A program made the translations under genes and the position numbers. Below are positions 29,190 through 42,100 of a stretch of 64,000 bases of DNA, piece after piece. This DNA is from JANXQG01 sp963719885. Lineage in GTDB: Bacteria > Planctomycetota > Planctomycetia > Pirellulales > Thermoguttaceae. The notes beneath the pieces were generated by a model. That model did not search any database, was not told the origin of the DNA, and worked only from the letters and a program-made list of their open reading frames with translations. The DNA lies in NCBI GenBank assembly GCA_963719885.1, contig CAVRDP010000027.1, positions 62,001 through 126,000 on the forward strand. Reading direction: 5' to 3'. Position 1 is the stretch's first letter. Each line of letters starts with the position of its first letter.

Positions 29190-30131
29190 CGTATAGACCC
29201 TTTGCTTTGCAACAAGAGCACGAAACAGTGGATGAAAACGCCAAGAAAAAAGGTAGCCGCTCAACCCCTGGCGAACACCGAGGAGTCGGAACGGTACGAC
29301 GGCTATTCTGTTTTGCCCCTGCGGAAAAGTAAAGCCGCCCCGCAAGAATTTCCAAATTCTTGGTCAAGCCCCCAAAAACTATCTCTCAGGTCGGGTATGG
29401 GAGGCATTTTCACCCCGCGGAGGGGGATGTGGTGAGGGACGGCAGCGAAGCCAGGGCCAAAGGGCCTGATCCGTCCGGCACGGCCGTTCGTATCCAACCG
29501 GCCAGACCCTCCCCAGGTTTAGGCTTCCTTAAAACACCCCACCTTATATTGTCAACTACATCAGTCAATAAACGGCCATTCCTTATTGCCTATTGACATT
29601 TAATTTTGGGGGATTAAATTATCAGGAATGGCAATCGGCAGGAAGTCCATCGCTCGGCGACGGTATCGGCCCAACGGCGTTCTATTTCCTGCCGACTGCC
29701 ACAGTTGCCCTATAGGCCCCAAGTGGCGTCAGAACGCCCGGAGGCAGCGCCCCGCAGCCGACATGTCGCTGGTTTGTAACCAGTGGGCGTCCTCGGACTG
29801 CACTTCTGAAAAAATCGGCTCTGATCGAAGGGCTGCTCCACGCGGCGCGGTGGAGATTCTCTGGCTAGACCCAGGGTCTGACGACCTTCGCTCGGAATCC
29901 GTTGCAGCGGAAGTTGTGGGCGTTTGGATTCGTCATTTGCCAATCAAAATCGCAGTCATCGGCCTGCCACTGACGGGTTCGGAAGCAGGACGATGAGCAG
30001 CTTGAGCTAGCACATCGAGCAGCCCTGATGCCGTATCCGCAATCTCATGCTTGACACCACTCCACTCCCGATTTGTCCTACCGACAGTTGCACTCAGTAG
30101 GCGCAATAACTATTGTTTGGGGGGCTCGTAC
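29190..30131. other. 940-base gap between two divergent surface-protein genes
   Basis: This shared upstream region of the beta-helix gene (minus) and the giant S53 protein (plus) holds no convincing gene. A 122-codon frame at 29628-29996 is Cys/Arg-rich without family features. Nested inverted repeats lie at 29575-29700. The stretch 29520-29625 is notably AT-rich and could hold promoters. Confidence 0.6.
29575..29700. repeat. Chained inverted repeats in an AT-rich patch
   Basis: GCCATTCCT (29575) pairs with AGGAATGGC (29624). ATTTAAT pairs with ATTAAAT across TTTGGGGG inside it. GGCAATCGGCAGGAA (29630) pairs with TTCCTGCCGACTGCC (29686), 14 of 15 bases. It may be a degenerate small mobile element or a regulatory structure. 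Confidence 0.5.
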
Positions 30132-33100
30132 ATGAGCCGCAAACTATGGAGCCTGTGGACCGCGCGAAGAGACAAGACGTCGCCGCGGGCGCCCATTCGC
30201 TTGGCCGCCTTCGGGCAGCGACCCTTGCACGTCGAACCGCTGGAAGATCGGCGGCTGTTGGATGCCGGCCTGAACTTCACGCATATCATCTACCAACCCC
30301 CGGCGAGCGCTGCTTTGTCAGGAGGCATCGCGCCGGCCGCTGCGCCGTTGAACTCTTCGGCCCCCGTCGGCTTGACCCCCACACAGATCCGCACGGCCTA
30401 CGGCGTCAACCTGCTCACGCCGGGCTCGATTACCGGCGACGGCACCGGGCAGACAATTGCCATCATCGACGCCTACGACGACCCGGCCCTGGTCAGCAGC
30501 ACCAGTCCCAGTTTTTCCAGCAGCGACCTGCACAAGTTCGACTTGCAGTTCGGCCTGGCCGACCCTCCGAGTTTCACCAAGCTCGATGAGAACGGCGGCA
30601 CGAATTACCCGGCCGCCTCGGGTTCCTCGGGTTGGTCGGTTGAGGAATCGTTGGACGTTGAGTGGGCCCATGCCCTGGCGCCAGGGGCCAAGATCGTGCT
30701 GATCGAGGCCAACAGCACTAGTTTTGCGGACCTGCTGACGACGGCGGTCAACACGGCACGGAATCTCGCCGGCGTGTCGGTCGTCTCCATGAGTTACGGC
30801 AGCGACGAGTTTTCGGGCGAGACTTCCTATGACGCGAACTTCACCACGCCCAGCGGTCACCAGGGCATGACCTTCGTGGCCGCCAGCGGCGACGACGGGG
30901 CTCCGGGCGGCTACCCGGCCTATTCGCCCAACGTTGTGGCCGTGGGCGGCACCACCTTGACCCTCAGCGGCAGCAACTACAGTCAGCGAAAGCGGCTGGA
31001 GTGGCAGCGGCGGCGGCCAGAGCGTCTACGAGAGCAAGCCGAGTTACCAGAACTCCGTGCAAACCTCCAGTTATCGCCAGATCCCCGATGTGGCCTTCGA
31101 CGCCGATCCCAACTCGGGCGTGGCCGTCTACGACTCCTACGACTACGGCAGCAGCAGTCCCTGGGTGCAAGTGGGGGGCACCAGCGTCGCCGCGCCCTGT
31201 TGGGCCGGCCTGCTGGCAATCACCAACCAGCTCCGCGTAGCGCAAGGCCTGGGCACCCTGGACGGCGCCTCACAGATCTTACCCAAGCTCTACGCCTTGC
31301 CCGCCGGCGACTTCCACGACATCACGACCGGCAGCAACGGATACGCGGCGGGGCCCGGCTATGATCTGGTGACCGGGCGCGGCACTCCTCTGGCCAGCCG
31401 GCTGGTTCCCGACCTAGCGTCTTATCCGCTTCCCGACTTAAGCGTCGCCATGATCCGCAACGGCACGTTCAAACAGGGCGATACGGGCGACACCTACACC
31501 ATCGCCGTGAGCAACGTGGGGACGGGCCCCACCAGCGGCACGGTAAGCCTCGTGGATACTTTGCCCGCCGGTCTCACGGCTACGGCCATGAGCGGCACGG
31601 GCTGGACTGTGAATCTCTCCACGCTGACGGCCACGCGCAGCGATGCCCTGGCCGCCGGCGGCAGCTACCCGGCGATCACGCTGACAGTCAACGTGGCGAC
31701 CAATGCCCCGTCCGGTGTGGCCAATACGGCCACCGTCTCCGGCGGCGGTGAAATCAACACCGCCAATGACACCGCCAGCGACGTGGCTGGCGTCGTCCCG
31801 GCGGCGGCTTTTATGGTCGCTTTGAGCGATAGCGGCAATTTCAAGGAAGGCGACGTAGGTGACTCCTATACGATCGCGGTATCGAACCTCGGTTTTGGGT
31901 CGACGACCGGCACGGTGAGCGTGGTCGATACGCTCCCGGCAGGCCTGACCGCCACGGCTATGAGCGGCCCAGGCTGGAACGTGAACCTCGCCACCATGAC
32001 GGCCACCCGCAGCGACCCGCTGGCCGCCGGCAGCAGTTATTCTCCCTTGACGGTGACGGTCAACGTGGCTGCCAACGCCGCGGCCAGCGTGACCAACATG
32101 GCCACAGTCTCCGGTGGCGGAGCAGCCAACGCCACGGCCAGCGATGCGACCACGATCCAGCAGCCCGAACTGACGGTAGTCGCGACCCACAGCGGCACGT
32201 TCAGCCAGGGCGACTTCGGCGATGCCTACAGGATCACGGTATCCAACGTCGGGCTGTCGGCGACCAATGCCGCGGTGAGCGTGGTCGATACGCTTCCGGC
32301 GGGCCTGACGGTCACGGCCATCACGGGCTGCGGTTGGACGGTGAACCTCTCGACCCTCACGGCCACCCGCAACGACGTGCTGGCCGCTGGCAGTAGCTAT
32401 CCCCCCTTGACTGTCACGGTCAACGTGGCCTCCAATGCGGCGGCCAGCGTGACCAACACGGCCACGGTTTCCGGCGGCGGAGCAGCCAATAGCACGGCCA
32501 ACGACGCGACCACGATCCAGCAGCCCGACCTGGCCGTGGCCGCAACGCAGAGCGGCACGTTCAAACAGGGCGACGTCGGTGACCTGTACACGATTAGGGT
32601 GTCCAATGTCGGCCTCCTGGCGACGAGGAACACCGTAAGTCTGAGCGACAGCCTGCCCGCAGGCCTTACCGCCACGGCCATGACGGGCACAGGCTGGACC
32701 GTCAACCTTTCGACGCTGACGGCCACCCGCAGCGACCCGCTGGCCGCCGACGGCAGCTATCCGCCCGTGACCATTGCGGTCAACGTGGCCACGAACGCGG
32801 CGGCCAGCTTGACCAATACGGCCACGGTCTCCGGCGGCGGAGAAACCAACACCGCCAACGACACGGCCAGCGAAGTGACGACAATCACGCAAATGCCCGA
32901 CCTGACCGTCGCCTCGACCCATAGCGGCACGTTCAAGCAAGGCGATACGGCCGATACCTACACAATCACGGTGACCAATGCGGGGCTTGGCCCCATCAGT
33001 GGCACAGTAAGCCTCGTGGATACTTTGCCCACCGGCCTGACGGCCACGGCCATGAGCGGCACGGGTTGGACCGTGAACCTCTCCACGCTCACGGCCACGC

Positions 33101-36100
33101 GCAGCGATGCCCTGGCCGCAGGAAGCAGTTATCCGGCGATCACGCTGACCGTCAGTGTGGCGGCCAACGCCCCAACCAGCCTGACCAATACGGCCACCGT
33201 CTCCGGCGGCGGAGAGGTGAGCACCGGAAACGACATCGCCACCGACGTGACCAGCATCCTCAACACCTCGGGACCGCCCTCGATCACCAGCGTCGCCCCG
33301 TCGCTCAGCGGCGGCGTGCTGGTGGCGGGCAGCACCACGACCTTGGCGATCAACTTCAGCAAGGCGGTGGTCGGCGGCGGCACGGCGGCCAATTACCAAC
33401 TGCAATCGGCTGGGCCCGACGGCAAGTTGGGTACGGCCGACGACATTTTAGTGTCGCTGGCGGCCAGTTATTCCGGCGCCACGGCCACGCTCAGCTTCGC
33501 CGCCCTGACACCCGGCGTTTACCGCCTGACGGTCTTCGATACGATTACCGATACCTCGGGCAACAAGTTGGACGGCAACGGCGACGGCCTGCCCGGCGGC
33601 GATTTCATCCGCGATTTCGTGGTCGTTCCGGCGGCATCCAATCCGCTGTTTGGAACCATGTCGACCTTCAGTACGAGCGGCGGCGGCACCTATTCCTGCG
33701 TAGTGGCGGGCGATTTCAACGGCGACGGAAGACCGGACATCGCCGTTGCCAATGGCAGCAACGTCGTCGTGCTCTTGGCCAACAGTTCGGCCGGTTTCAC
33801 GGCTGCCACGACGTACAGCTCGGGCGGATCGGATCCCTGTGCCATTGTGGCCGGAGACTTCAACGGCGACGGCAAGCTTGACCTCGCCGTGGCCAACTAC
33901 AATAGCAACACCATCGGTGTACTTCTGGGCAACGGCAACGGTACGTTCGCTGCCGCCGTCACCTACGCTTCGGGCGGCTCAAATCCCGATTCGCTCGCGG
34001 TGGGCGACGTCAACGGCGACGGCAAGCAGGACATCGTCCTGACGAACAACTGGGGGGATAACGTCGGCGTGCTGCTGAACAACGGCAACGGCACCTTTGC
34101 CGCAGCGGCCACCTATAGTCTTTCCGGCTCGTTTCCCGATGGGATCGCCGTGGGCGACTTCAACGGCGACGGTCATCCCGACCTGGCCGTCGCGGTGAAC
34201 TGGGGCAACGTCGACGTGCTGCTGAACAACGGCAACGGCATGTTCGGCAGCGCGGTGGTCTATGGCCCGAATACGTCCAATCCTTATTCCATTGTGGTGG
34301 GCGATTTCAACGGCGACGGCAAACTGGATCTGGCCGTGGCCAACAGCGGCAACGGCACCGTGAGCGTGCTGCTGGGCAACGGCAACGGCACGTTCGCCAC
34401 CGACACGACCTACAGCACTGGCGGCACGACGCCCGAAGGCCTCGCCGTGGGCGACTTCAACCATGACAGCAAGCTCGATCTGGCCGTGGCCAACAGCGGC
34501 AGCAATACCGTGGGCGTGCTCCTGGGCAACGGCAACGGCACGTTCGCCGCCGCTACGACCTACGGCACCGGCGGCTCGGGCTCCAATTCGATCGCTGTTG
34601 CCGATTTCAATGGCGACGGCTATAGCGATCTGGCCGTGGTCAATCAGTCCAGCGGCACCGTCAGCGTGATGCCACGGATTTTCGTTCCCATCTCGGTCGT
34701 GCTGGCGTCGTCCGGCGGCTACAACTTCGATGTGCAGGAAACCGGCGACGGCGCTGGGCAACTCGTTCAGGGGACCTCCGACGCCTTCAACGGCATGAAC
34801 CGGCTCCAGGTCGGCGGCACGGACTACGCGCCGACAGCGACTGCCGCGAGTCTCACCGACAACGGCCAATCGGTGCTGCTGCCCGCCGAGACCATGGCCG
34901 GGCTGGCGGTCTCGCGGGAGGTCACCGTCCCCGCCGCCGGCAACCAGGACTTCGCCCGCACCATCGACAGCTTCCAGAACACCAGCGCCAGCAGTATCAC
35001 GACCACGGTGACCATCGTGGGCAACTTGGGCTCCGACACGGCCACGACGGTCTTCGCCACCTCCGACGGCACGGGCGTGGTCAGCCCCAACGACCAGTGG
35101 ATCGGCACGGACGGCGGCAGTACGCCGGCCGTGATTTCCTATATCCATGGCCCCTCGGGTCTCCAGCCTGCCGCGGTGAGCCTTACCGGTGACAACATTA
35201 CCTGGACATACAGTCTCACGGTCCCGGCCGGCGAGGCCGTCAGCCTGGCCACATTCACCATCCAGAGCATGAGCCCAGCTGCTGCCGTCGCCGAGGCCAA
35301 CGCCATGGTTGGCGCCAACAGCTTCGGCGGCGAAGCGGGCTTGCTTCTGACACCCGCCACCGCAGGCTCGCTGGTGAACTTCAACTTTGGCCCGCTCTCG
35401 GTGACCGTGACATCGGTCGACGGCGGCATTCTGGCTGCGGGGAACAACTCCTTGACGGTCGCCTTCAACAAGCCGGTGCTCGGCACGGGCACGGTGGCGA
35501 ATTACCGCTTGCAATCGGCCGGAGCCGACGGCCTTTTGGGCACCGCCGACGACACCACTATCCCCATAACCTCGGTCACCGCGGGCAACCCCGCCACGCT
35601 CAACTTCGGCACCCTGGCGGCGGGCATCTACCGACTAACGGTCTTCGACACCATTACGGACCTTTTGGGCAACCCGCTTGACGGCAACGGCCTGTCCGCT
35701 GGCAATTTCACCCGCGACTTCGTCGTGGCGCCGCAAGCCGCCAACGGCCTCTTCGGAACCGCGTCCACCTTCAGCAGCGGCAGCAGCCCGATGTATATGG
35801 CGGTGGGCGATTTCAACGGCGACGGGCAGAGCGACGTCGCCGTCGTCAACAACGGGAGCACCACGGTCAGCGTCTTCTTGAACAACGGCAACGGCACATT
35901 CGCCGCACCGCTGACCTATAGCACCGGCGGCTCGGATTCCCTGGGGATTGCGACCGGAGACTTCAACGGCGACGGCAAGCTCGACCTGGCGATCGCCAAC
36001 TACAACAGCGGCACCGTGAGCGTGCTCTTGGGCAACGGCGACGGCACGTTCGCCGCCCCGCTGACCTACAGCTCGGGCGGCTCAAGTCCGTATGCGATTG

Positions 36101-39100
36101 CCGTGGCAGACTTCAACGGCGACGGCAAGCAGGACATCGCGGTGACGAATGACTGGAGCAACAACGTCGCCATCCTGATGGGCAATGGCAACGGCACGTT
36201 TGCCGCGCCGGTCACCTATAACGTCATCGGCTCGTTTCCGGTTGCCCTTGCCGTGGGCGATTTCAATGGCGACGGTCACCCCGACCTGGCCGTGGGGGTG
36301 GCCTGGGCCAACGTCGACGTGCTCCTGAACAACGGCAACGGCACGTTTGCACCGGCGGTGGCCTACGGGCCGAATACGAACGACCCGCAATCAATTGCGG
36401 TGGGGGATTTCAACGGCGACGGCAAGCTGGACCTAGCCGTGGCCAACCATGGCAACGCCACCGTCAGCGTGCTGCTGGGCAACGGCAATGGCACCTTCGC
36501 CACCGATACGACCTACGGCAGCGGCGGCACGTCGGCCAATTATGTGGCCGTGGGCGATTTCAACAAGGATGGCAAGCTCGATCTGGCCGTGGCCAACGGC
36601 GGCAGCAACAGCGTGGGCGTGCTGCTGGGCAACGGCAACGGCACCTTCGCCGCCGCCACGGCCTACAGCACGGTCGGCAGCACGCCCTATGGGGTCGCGG
36701 TCGCCGATTTCAACGGCGATGGCTACAGCGATTTGGCCGTGACCAACCAGTCCAGCGGTACCCTGGGCGTGCTGCTCCATGTTTTCACGCCCGCGTCGGT
36801 CACGCTGGCCTCGCCCGGCGGGTACAACTTCGACGTGCAGTACGGCGGTGACGGCACCGGCCAACTGGTCCAGGGGACTGCCAACGCCTTCGACGGCATG
36901 AACCGTCTCCGCGTCGGCGGCACGGACTACGCCCCGGCAGTGGCTGCCGCGAACTTCACGGACAGCGGCCAGTCGCTGCTTCTGCCCGCCGCAGACCTTG
37001 GCCGGCCTGACGGTCTCGCGGAAGGTCACTGTGCCCGCCGCCGGCGGCTCGGACTTCGCCCGCACCATCGACAGCTTCCAGAACACCACCGCCAACAGCA
37101 TCACTACCACGGTAACCATCCTGGGCAACCTGGGCTCCGACGCGGGCACGACCGTCTTCGCCACCTCCGACGGGACGGGCGTGGTCAGCACCAACGACCA
37201 GTGGATCGGCACCGACGACGCCATGGATGACGGCGGCACCCCGGCCATGATCTCTTACATCGGTGGTCCGGCGGGTCTCAGGCCCACCTCGGTGAGTCTT
37301 AGCGGTGACAACCTTGTTTGGACGTACAGTCTCACGGTCCCCGCCGGTCAGACGGTCAGCCTGGCCACGTTCACGATTCAGAGCATGAGCCGGGCCGCCG
37401 CCATCGCCGAGGCCGACGCCCTGGTCAATGGCGGCGGATTCAGCCTGCAGGCCGCGTTGCTGTTGACCTCGTCGCAATTGGCCTCGCTTGCCAATTTTCA
37501 GTTCCCCGGCCCCACCGCCGTCCGGCTCTCGGCCACCAGCGTCAAAGAGAAGCAGGCCATCGGCACGGTTGTAGGCGTGCTCTCAAGCACCGATACCCAG
37601 TCCGGCGCCACGTATACCTACAGCCTGCCGCAGAACCCCGCCTACCCGGACAATGGCTCCTTTTCGATCAACGCCAACGGAGACCTGTGTACCGCCGCGG
37701 TGCTGAATTTCCAGGCCCAATCCACGTACACGATTCTCGTCCAGAGCACTGACCAGTACGGATACTGGTGTACGCAACCTTTCACGATCACGGTCAACGA
37801 CATCACGCCGCCCAGCGTGGTTCTGGACGTGCCCGGCACGGCCGGGCCGACCGACGCCGCGAGCCTGGTCTTTACCGTGGTCTTTAGCGAGACGGTGCAG
37901 AACCTCGCTGCCGGCGACTTCCAGCTTACCGCGACGGCCACGGCCGCCGGCACGGTGACGAGCGTGTCCGCCGCCAGCGGCACGAGCTTTACGGTCACGG
38001 TTGGTTCGATCACCGGCAACGGCACGCTGCGGTTGGATCTGAAAGCTGGGACCACCATCGAGGACGCGGCGGGGAACGTGGCGTTGCCCTGTACCTCCGG
38101 CGGCACCGTCAACGTGGACCACGCCCCGCCGACGGTCCTTTCCGACACGCCCAGCCCGCCCAGCACGACGACCGGCAGCAACGTGGCATTCACCGTAGTC
38201 TTCAGTGAGACGGTGTACGCCGTCGACCTGGCCGACTTCCAGCTCACGTCGACCGGCACGGCCATCGGCACGTTGACCGCCCTTTCCACCTCTAGCGGCA
38301 CAAGCTTCACCGTCAGCGTGGGGGGAATCGACGGGGCCGGCACCTTGCGACTGGACCTGAAATCGGCAAGCACGATTCTGGACACTGCCGGAAACGTGGC
38401 GAGCAGCTACGCCTCCGGCGACACGGTGACCGTCGTCGACACGCCGGCCGCCGTGACCTCGATCGCACCCAACAGCGCCGGTCCGACCAACGCCACGAGC
38501 CTGACCTACAGCGTCGTCTTCAGCAAGAACGTCCACAACGTCGCCACGAGCGATTTCCAGCTCACGGCGACCGGTACGGCCGCCGGGACGGTGACGGGCG
38601 TTTCTGCCGCCAGCGGGAGCAGCTTCACGGTCAGCGTGGGGTCGATCAGCGGCGACGGTACCCTGCGGCTCGATCTGGCGGCGAGCAACACCGTGCAAGA
38701 CATCGCCGGCGCCGGCGTACCCGGCTACACCTCCGGCGGTACGACCGCGTTGGACCACACGCCGCCGGCGGTCCTCTCCGACGCGCCGAGCACGCCCGGC
38801 CCGACCACCGCCAACAGCGTGGCGTTTGCCGTCGTCTTCAGCGAGACGGTGTACAATGTCATCCCCGGCGACTTTTATCTCACAGCGACCGGCTCGGCGC
38901 TGGGCACGGTAACGAGCGTTTCCGCCGCCAGCGGCACGAACTTCACCGTCAGCGTTACGGGGATCGACGGGAGCGGTACCCTGCGGCTGGACCTGGGTGC
39001 GGGGAGCACTATCGTGGACGATGCCGGAAACGTGGCGACGGCCTATGCCGCGGGCGGCACCGTAACCGTCATCGACACGCCGGCCGCCGTGGCCTCGATC

Positions 39101-42100
39101 ACGCCCAGCACCGCCGGTCCGACCAACGCCACGAGCCTGACCTACAACGTCGTCTTCACAAAGACCGTGTACGACGTTGCGGCGGCCGATTTCCAACTCA
39201 CCGCCACGGGCACGGCTGCCGGGACAATAACGGGCGTTTCCGCCGTCAGCGGGAGCAGTTTCACGGTCAGCGCAGGTTCGATCAGCGGCGACGGCACGTT
39301 GCGGCTCGATCTGCTGCCGGGCAGCAACGTACAAGACATCGCCGGCGCCGGCGTGCCCGCCTACACTTCCGGAGGCACGGCGACTTTCCGGCACACGCCG
39401 CCGGCCGTCCTCTCCAGCACGCCCAGTACGCCGGGACCAACCAGCGTCACGAGCCTGGGCTTTACCGTGGTCTTCAGCGAGACGGTGTACAACGTGGCGG
39501 CGGCCGACTTCCAAGTTACCGCCACCGGCACGGCCGCCGGCACGGTGACGGGTGTGTCGGCCGCCAGCGGCACGAGCCTAACGGTAACCGTGGGTTCGAT
39601 CTTGGGGATCGGCACCTTGCGGCTCGATCTGAAAGCCGGGACTACGGTCCAGGACGCGGCCGGGAACCTGGCAGCCGGCTACACGTCCGGTAGTACCACC
39701 AGCATCTTCATCCCGGTCACCGTCGTGCCGATAACTCCCGGGCTGGCCAACGGCGTGGTGACGGCGGGCGCCATGTCGCTGGCCGTGGGTTTCAGCCAGG
39801 CCGTTCTGGGCGGCGGCACAGCCGCCAATTTCGAGCTGCAGTCAGCGGGGGCCGACGGCCTGCTGGGCACGGCCGACGACACGACGATCGCGCTCTCCGC
39901 ATCCTACAGCGGCACGACCACCACGCTGAGCTTTGCGGCCCTTGCCGCGGGCGAGTATCGCCTCACGGCCTTCGACACGATCACCGATACCGGCGGCACC
40001 CAGATCGACGGCAATGGGAGCGGACAGGCCGGCAGCAATTGGGTCCGCGATTTTGTCGTCGTGCCGCTCAACACGGCCACGTTCCCCGCGACGACCACGC
40101 TGAACACGGGCAATTCGCCTTGCTCCATCGCCACGGGCGACTTCAATGGCGACGGAAAGCTCGACCTGGTGACGGCCAACTATGTCAGCAATACCGTATC
40201 GGTCTTCATCGGCAACGGCTCGGGCGGATCTGTCGCCGCCTCAACGTACGCCACCGGCGGCACGGATCCCACTTCAGTGGCCGTGGGCGACTTTAACGGC
40301 GACGGGAAGCTGGACATCGTCGTTGCCAATTTTGCCAGCAACACGGTGGGCGTGCTCCTGGGCAACGGCTCAGGCGGGTTCGCCCCCGCAGTGACATACC
40401 CTACCGGCGGCACCGGTCCCTGTTCCGTAGCGGTGGGTGACTTCAACGGCGATGGCAAACTCGACATTGCCGTGGCCAACGAGACCAGTGGCACCGTGGG
40501 CGTGCTCCTGGGCACCGGCAACGGCACGTTCGCCGCGGTCACGACCGTCTCCACCGGCGGATCATACCCCCGATCCCTGGCCCTAGGTGATTTCAACGGC
40601 GATGGCAAGCTCGACATCGCCGTGGCCAATGAGAACAGCAACACCGTGGGCGTGCTCCTAGGTAACGGTGCGGGCGGGTTTTCTGCGGCTACGACCTTCT
40701 CCAGCGGTGGAATGTATCCCTGGTCCTTGGCGGTGGGCGACTTCAACGGCGACGGAAAGCTCGACATCGCGGTGGCCAACTATTCCAGCAACACCGTGGG
40801 GGTGCTCCTGGGCAACGGCTCGGGCGGGTTTACCGCGGCCACGACTTTTTCCAGTGGTGGATCGTATCCGTTTTCCGTGGCCGTGGGCGACTTCAATGGT
40901 GATGGAAATCCCGACATTGCCGTCGCCAACGAGAACAGCGGCACCGTGGGCGTGCTCTTGGGCAACGGCTCAGGCGGGTTTTCCGCGGCCACGGCCTTTT
41001 CCAGCGGCGGATCGTATCCATATTCGCTGACCATCGGCGACTTCAACGGTGACGGCAAGCCCGACATCGCCCTGGCCAACTACAACAGCAACACCGCGGT
41101 CGTACTGCTGAACAACGGCCTGGGCGGGTTTGCCGCGGCCACGACCTACTCCAGCGGCGGATCGTATCCTTATTCCATAGCCGTGGGCGACTTCAACGGC
41201 GACAGCAAACAAGACCTCGCCGTAGCCAACTATTCCAACAACACCGTAAGCGTGCTCCTGGGCAATGGCTCGGGCGGATTTGCCGCCCCCGCGACCTTCT
41301 CCAGCGGCGGCTCAGAGCCCGACGCCGTGGCCGTGGGCGACTTCAATGGCGATGGCAAGCTTGACATTGTTGTCGCCAATTATGGCAGCAACACGGTCGG
41401 AGTGCTGTTGGGCAACGGCAACGGCACATTCGCCCCAGCGGTGACCTACGGCACCGGCGGCAGCGGTCCCTGTTCCGTGGCTGTGGGCGACTTCAACGGC
41501 GACGGCAAGCTCGATATCGCCGTGACCAATGAGAACAGCGGCAGCGTGGCCGTGCTCCTGGGCAACGGCAACGGCACGTTCGCCGCGGCGGCGACTTATT
41601 CCACCGGCGGCGCAGGTCCCATGTCGGTGGCCGTGGGAGACTTCAACGGCGACGGGAAGCTCGACCTCGCCGTGGCCAACAATAACGGCGGCACTGTAGG
41701 CGTGCTTCTGGGCAACGGCTCGGGCGCGTTCGCCGCAGCCACGACCTACTCCAGTGGCGGAACGTATCCGCAGTCCGTGGCCGTGGGCGACTTCAACGGC
41801 GACGGCAAGCTCGATATCGCTGTGGCTAACTACTATAGCAACAACGTGGGCATTTTCTTGGGCAACGGATCGGGCGGGTTTTCTGCGGTCACGACCTTTT
41901 CCAGCGGCGGGTCGTATCCGCGGTCTTTGGCCGTAGGCGACTTCAACGGTGATGGCATTCCCGACATTGCCGTGGCCAACAACTACAGCGGCAACGTGGG
42001 CGTACTCCTGGGTAACGGCGCGGGCGGGTTTGCCACGGCCACGGCCTTCTCCAACGGCGGATCGTCTCCGGAGTCCGTGGCGGTGGGCGACTTTAACGGC

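Noticed and set aside
29628..29996. 122-codon plus-strand open frame
   Set aside because: Cys/Arg-rich with no family, no ribosome site, and overlaps inverted repeats; open frames of this size arise by chance in high-GC DNA.
31438..33405. Long minus-strand open frame (655 codons)
   Set aside because: It is antisense to the DUF11 repeats of the giant gene, with His/Arg/Gly-rich repetitive content, typical shadow of a GC-rich repetitive gene.
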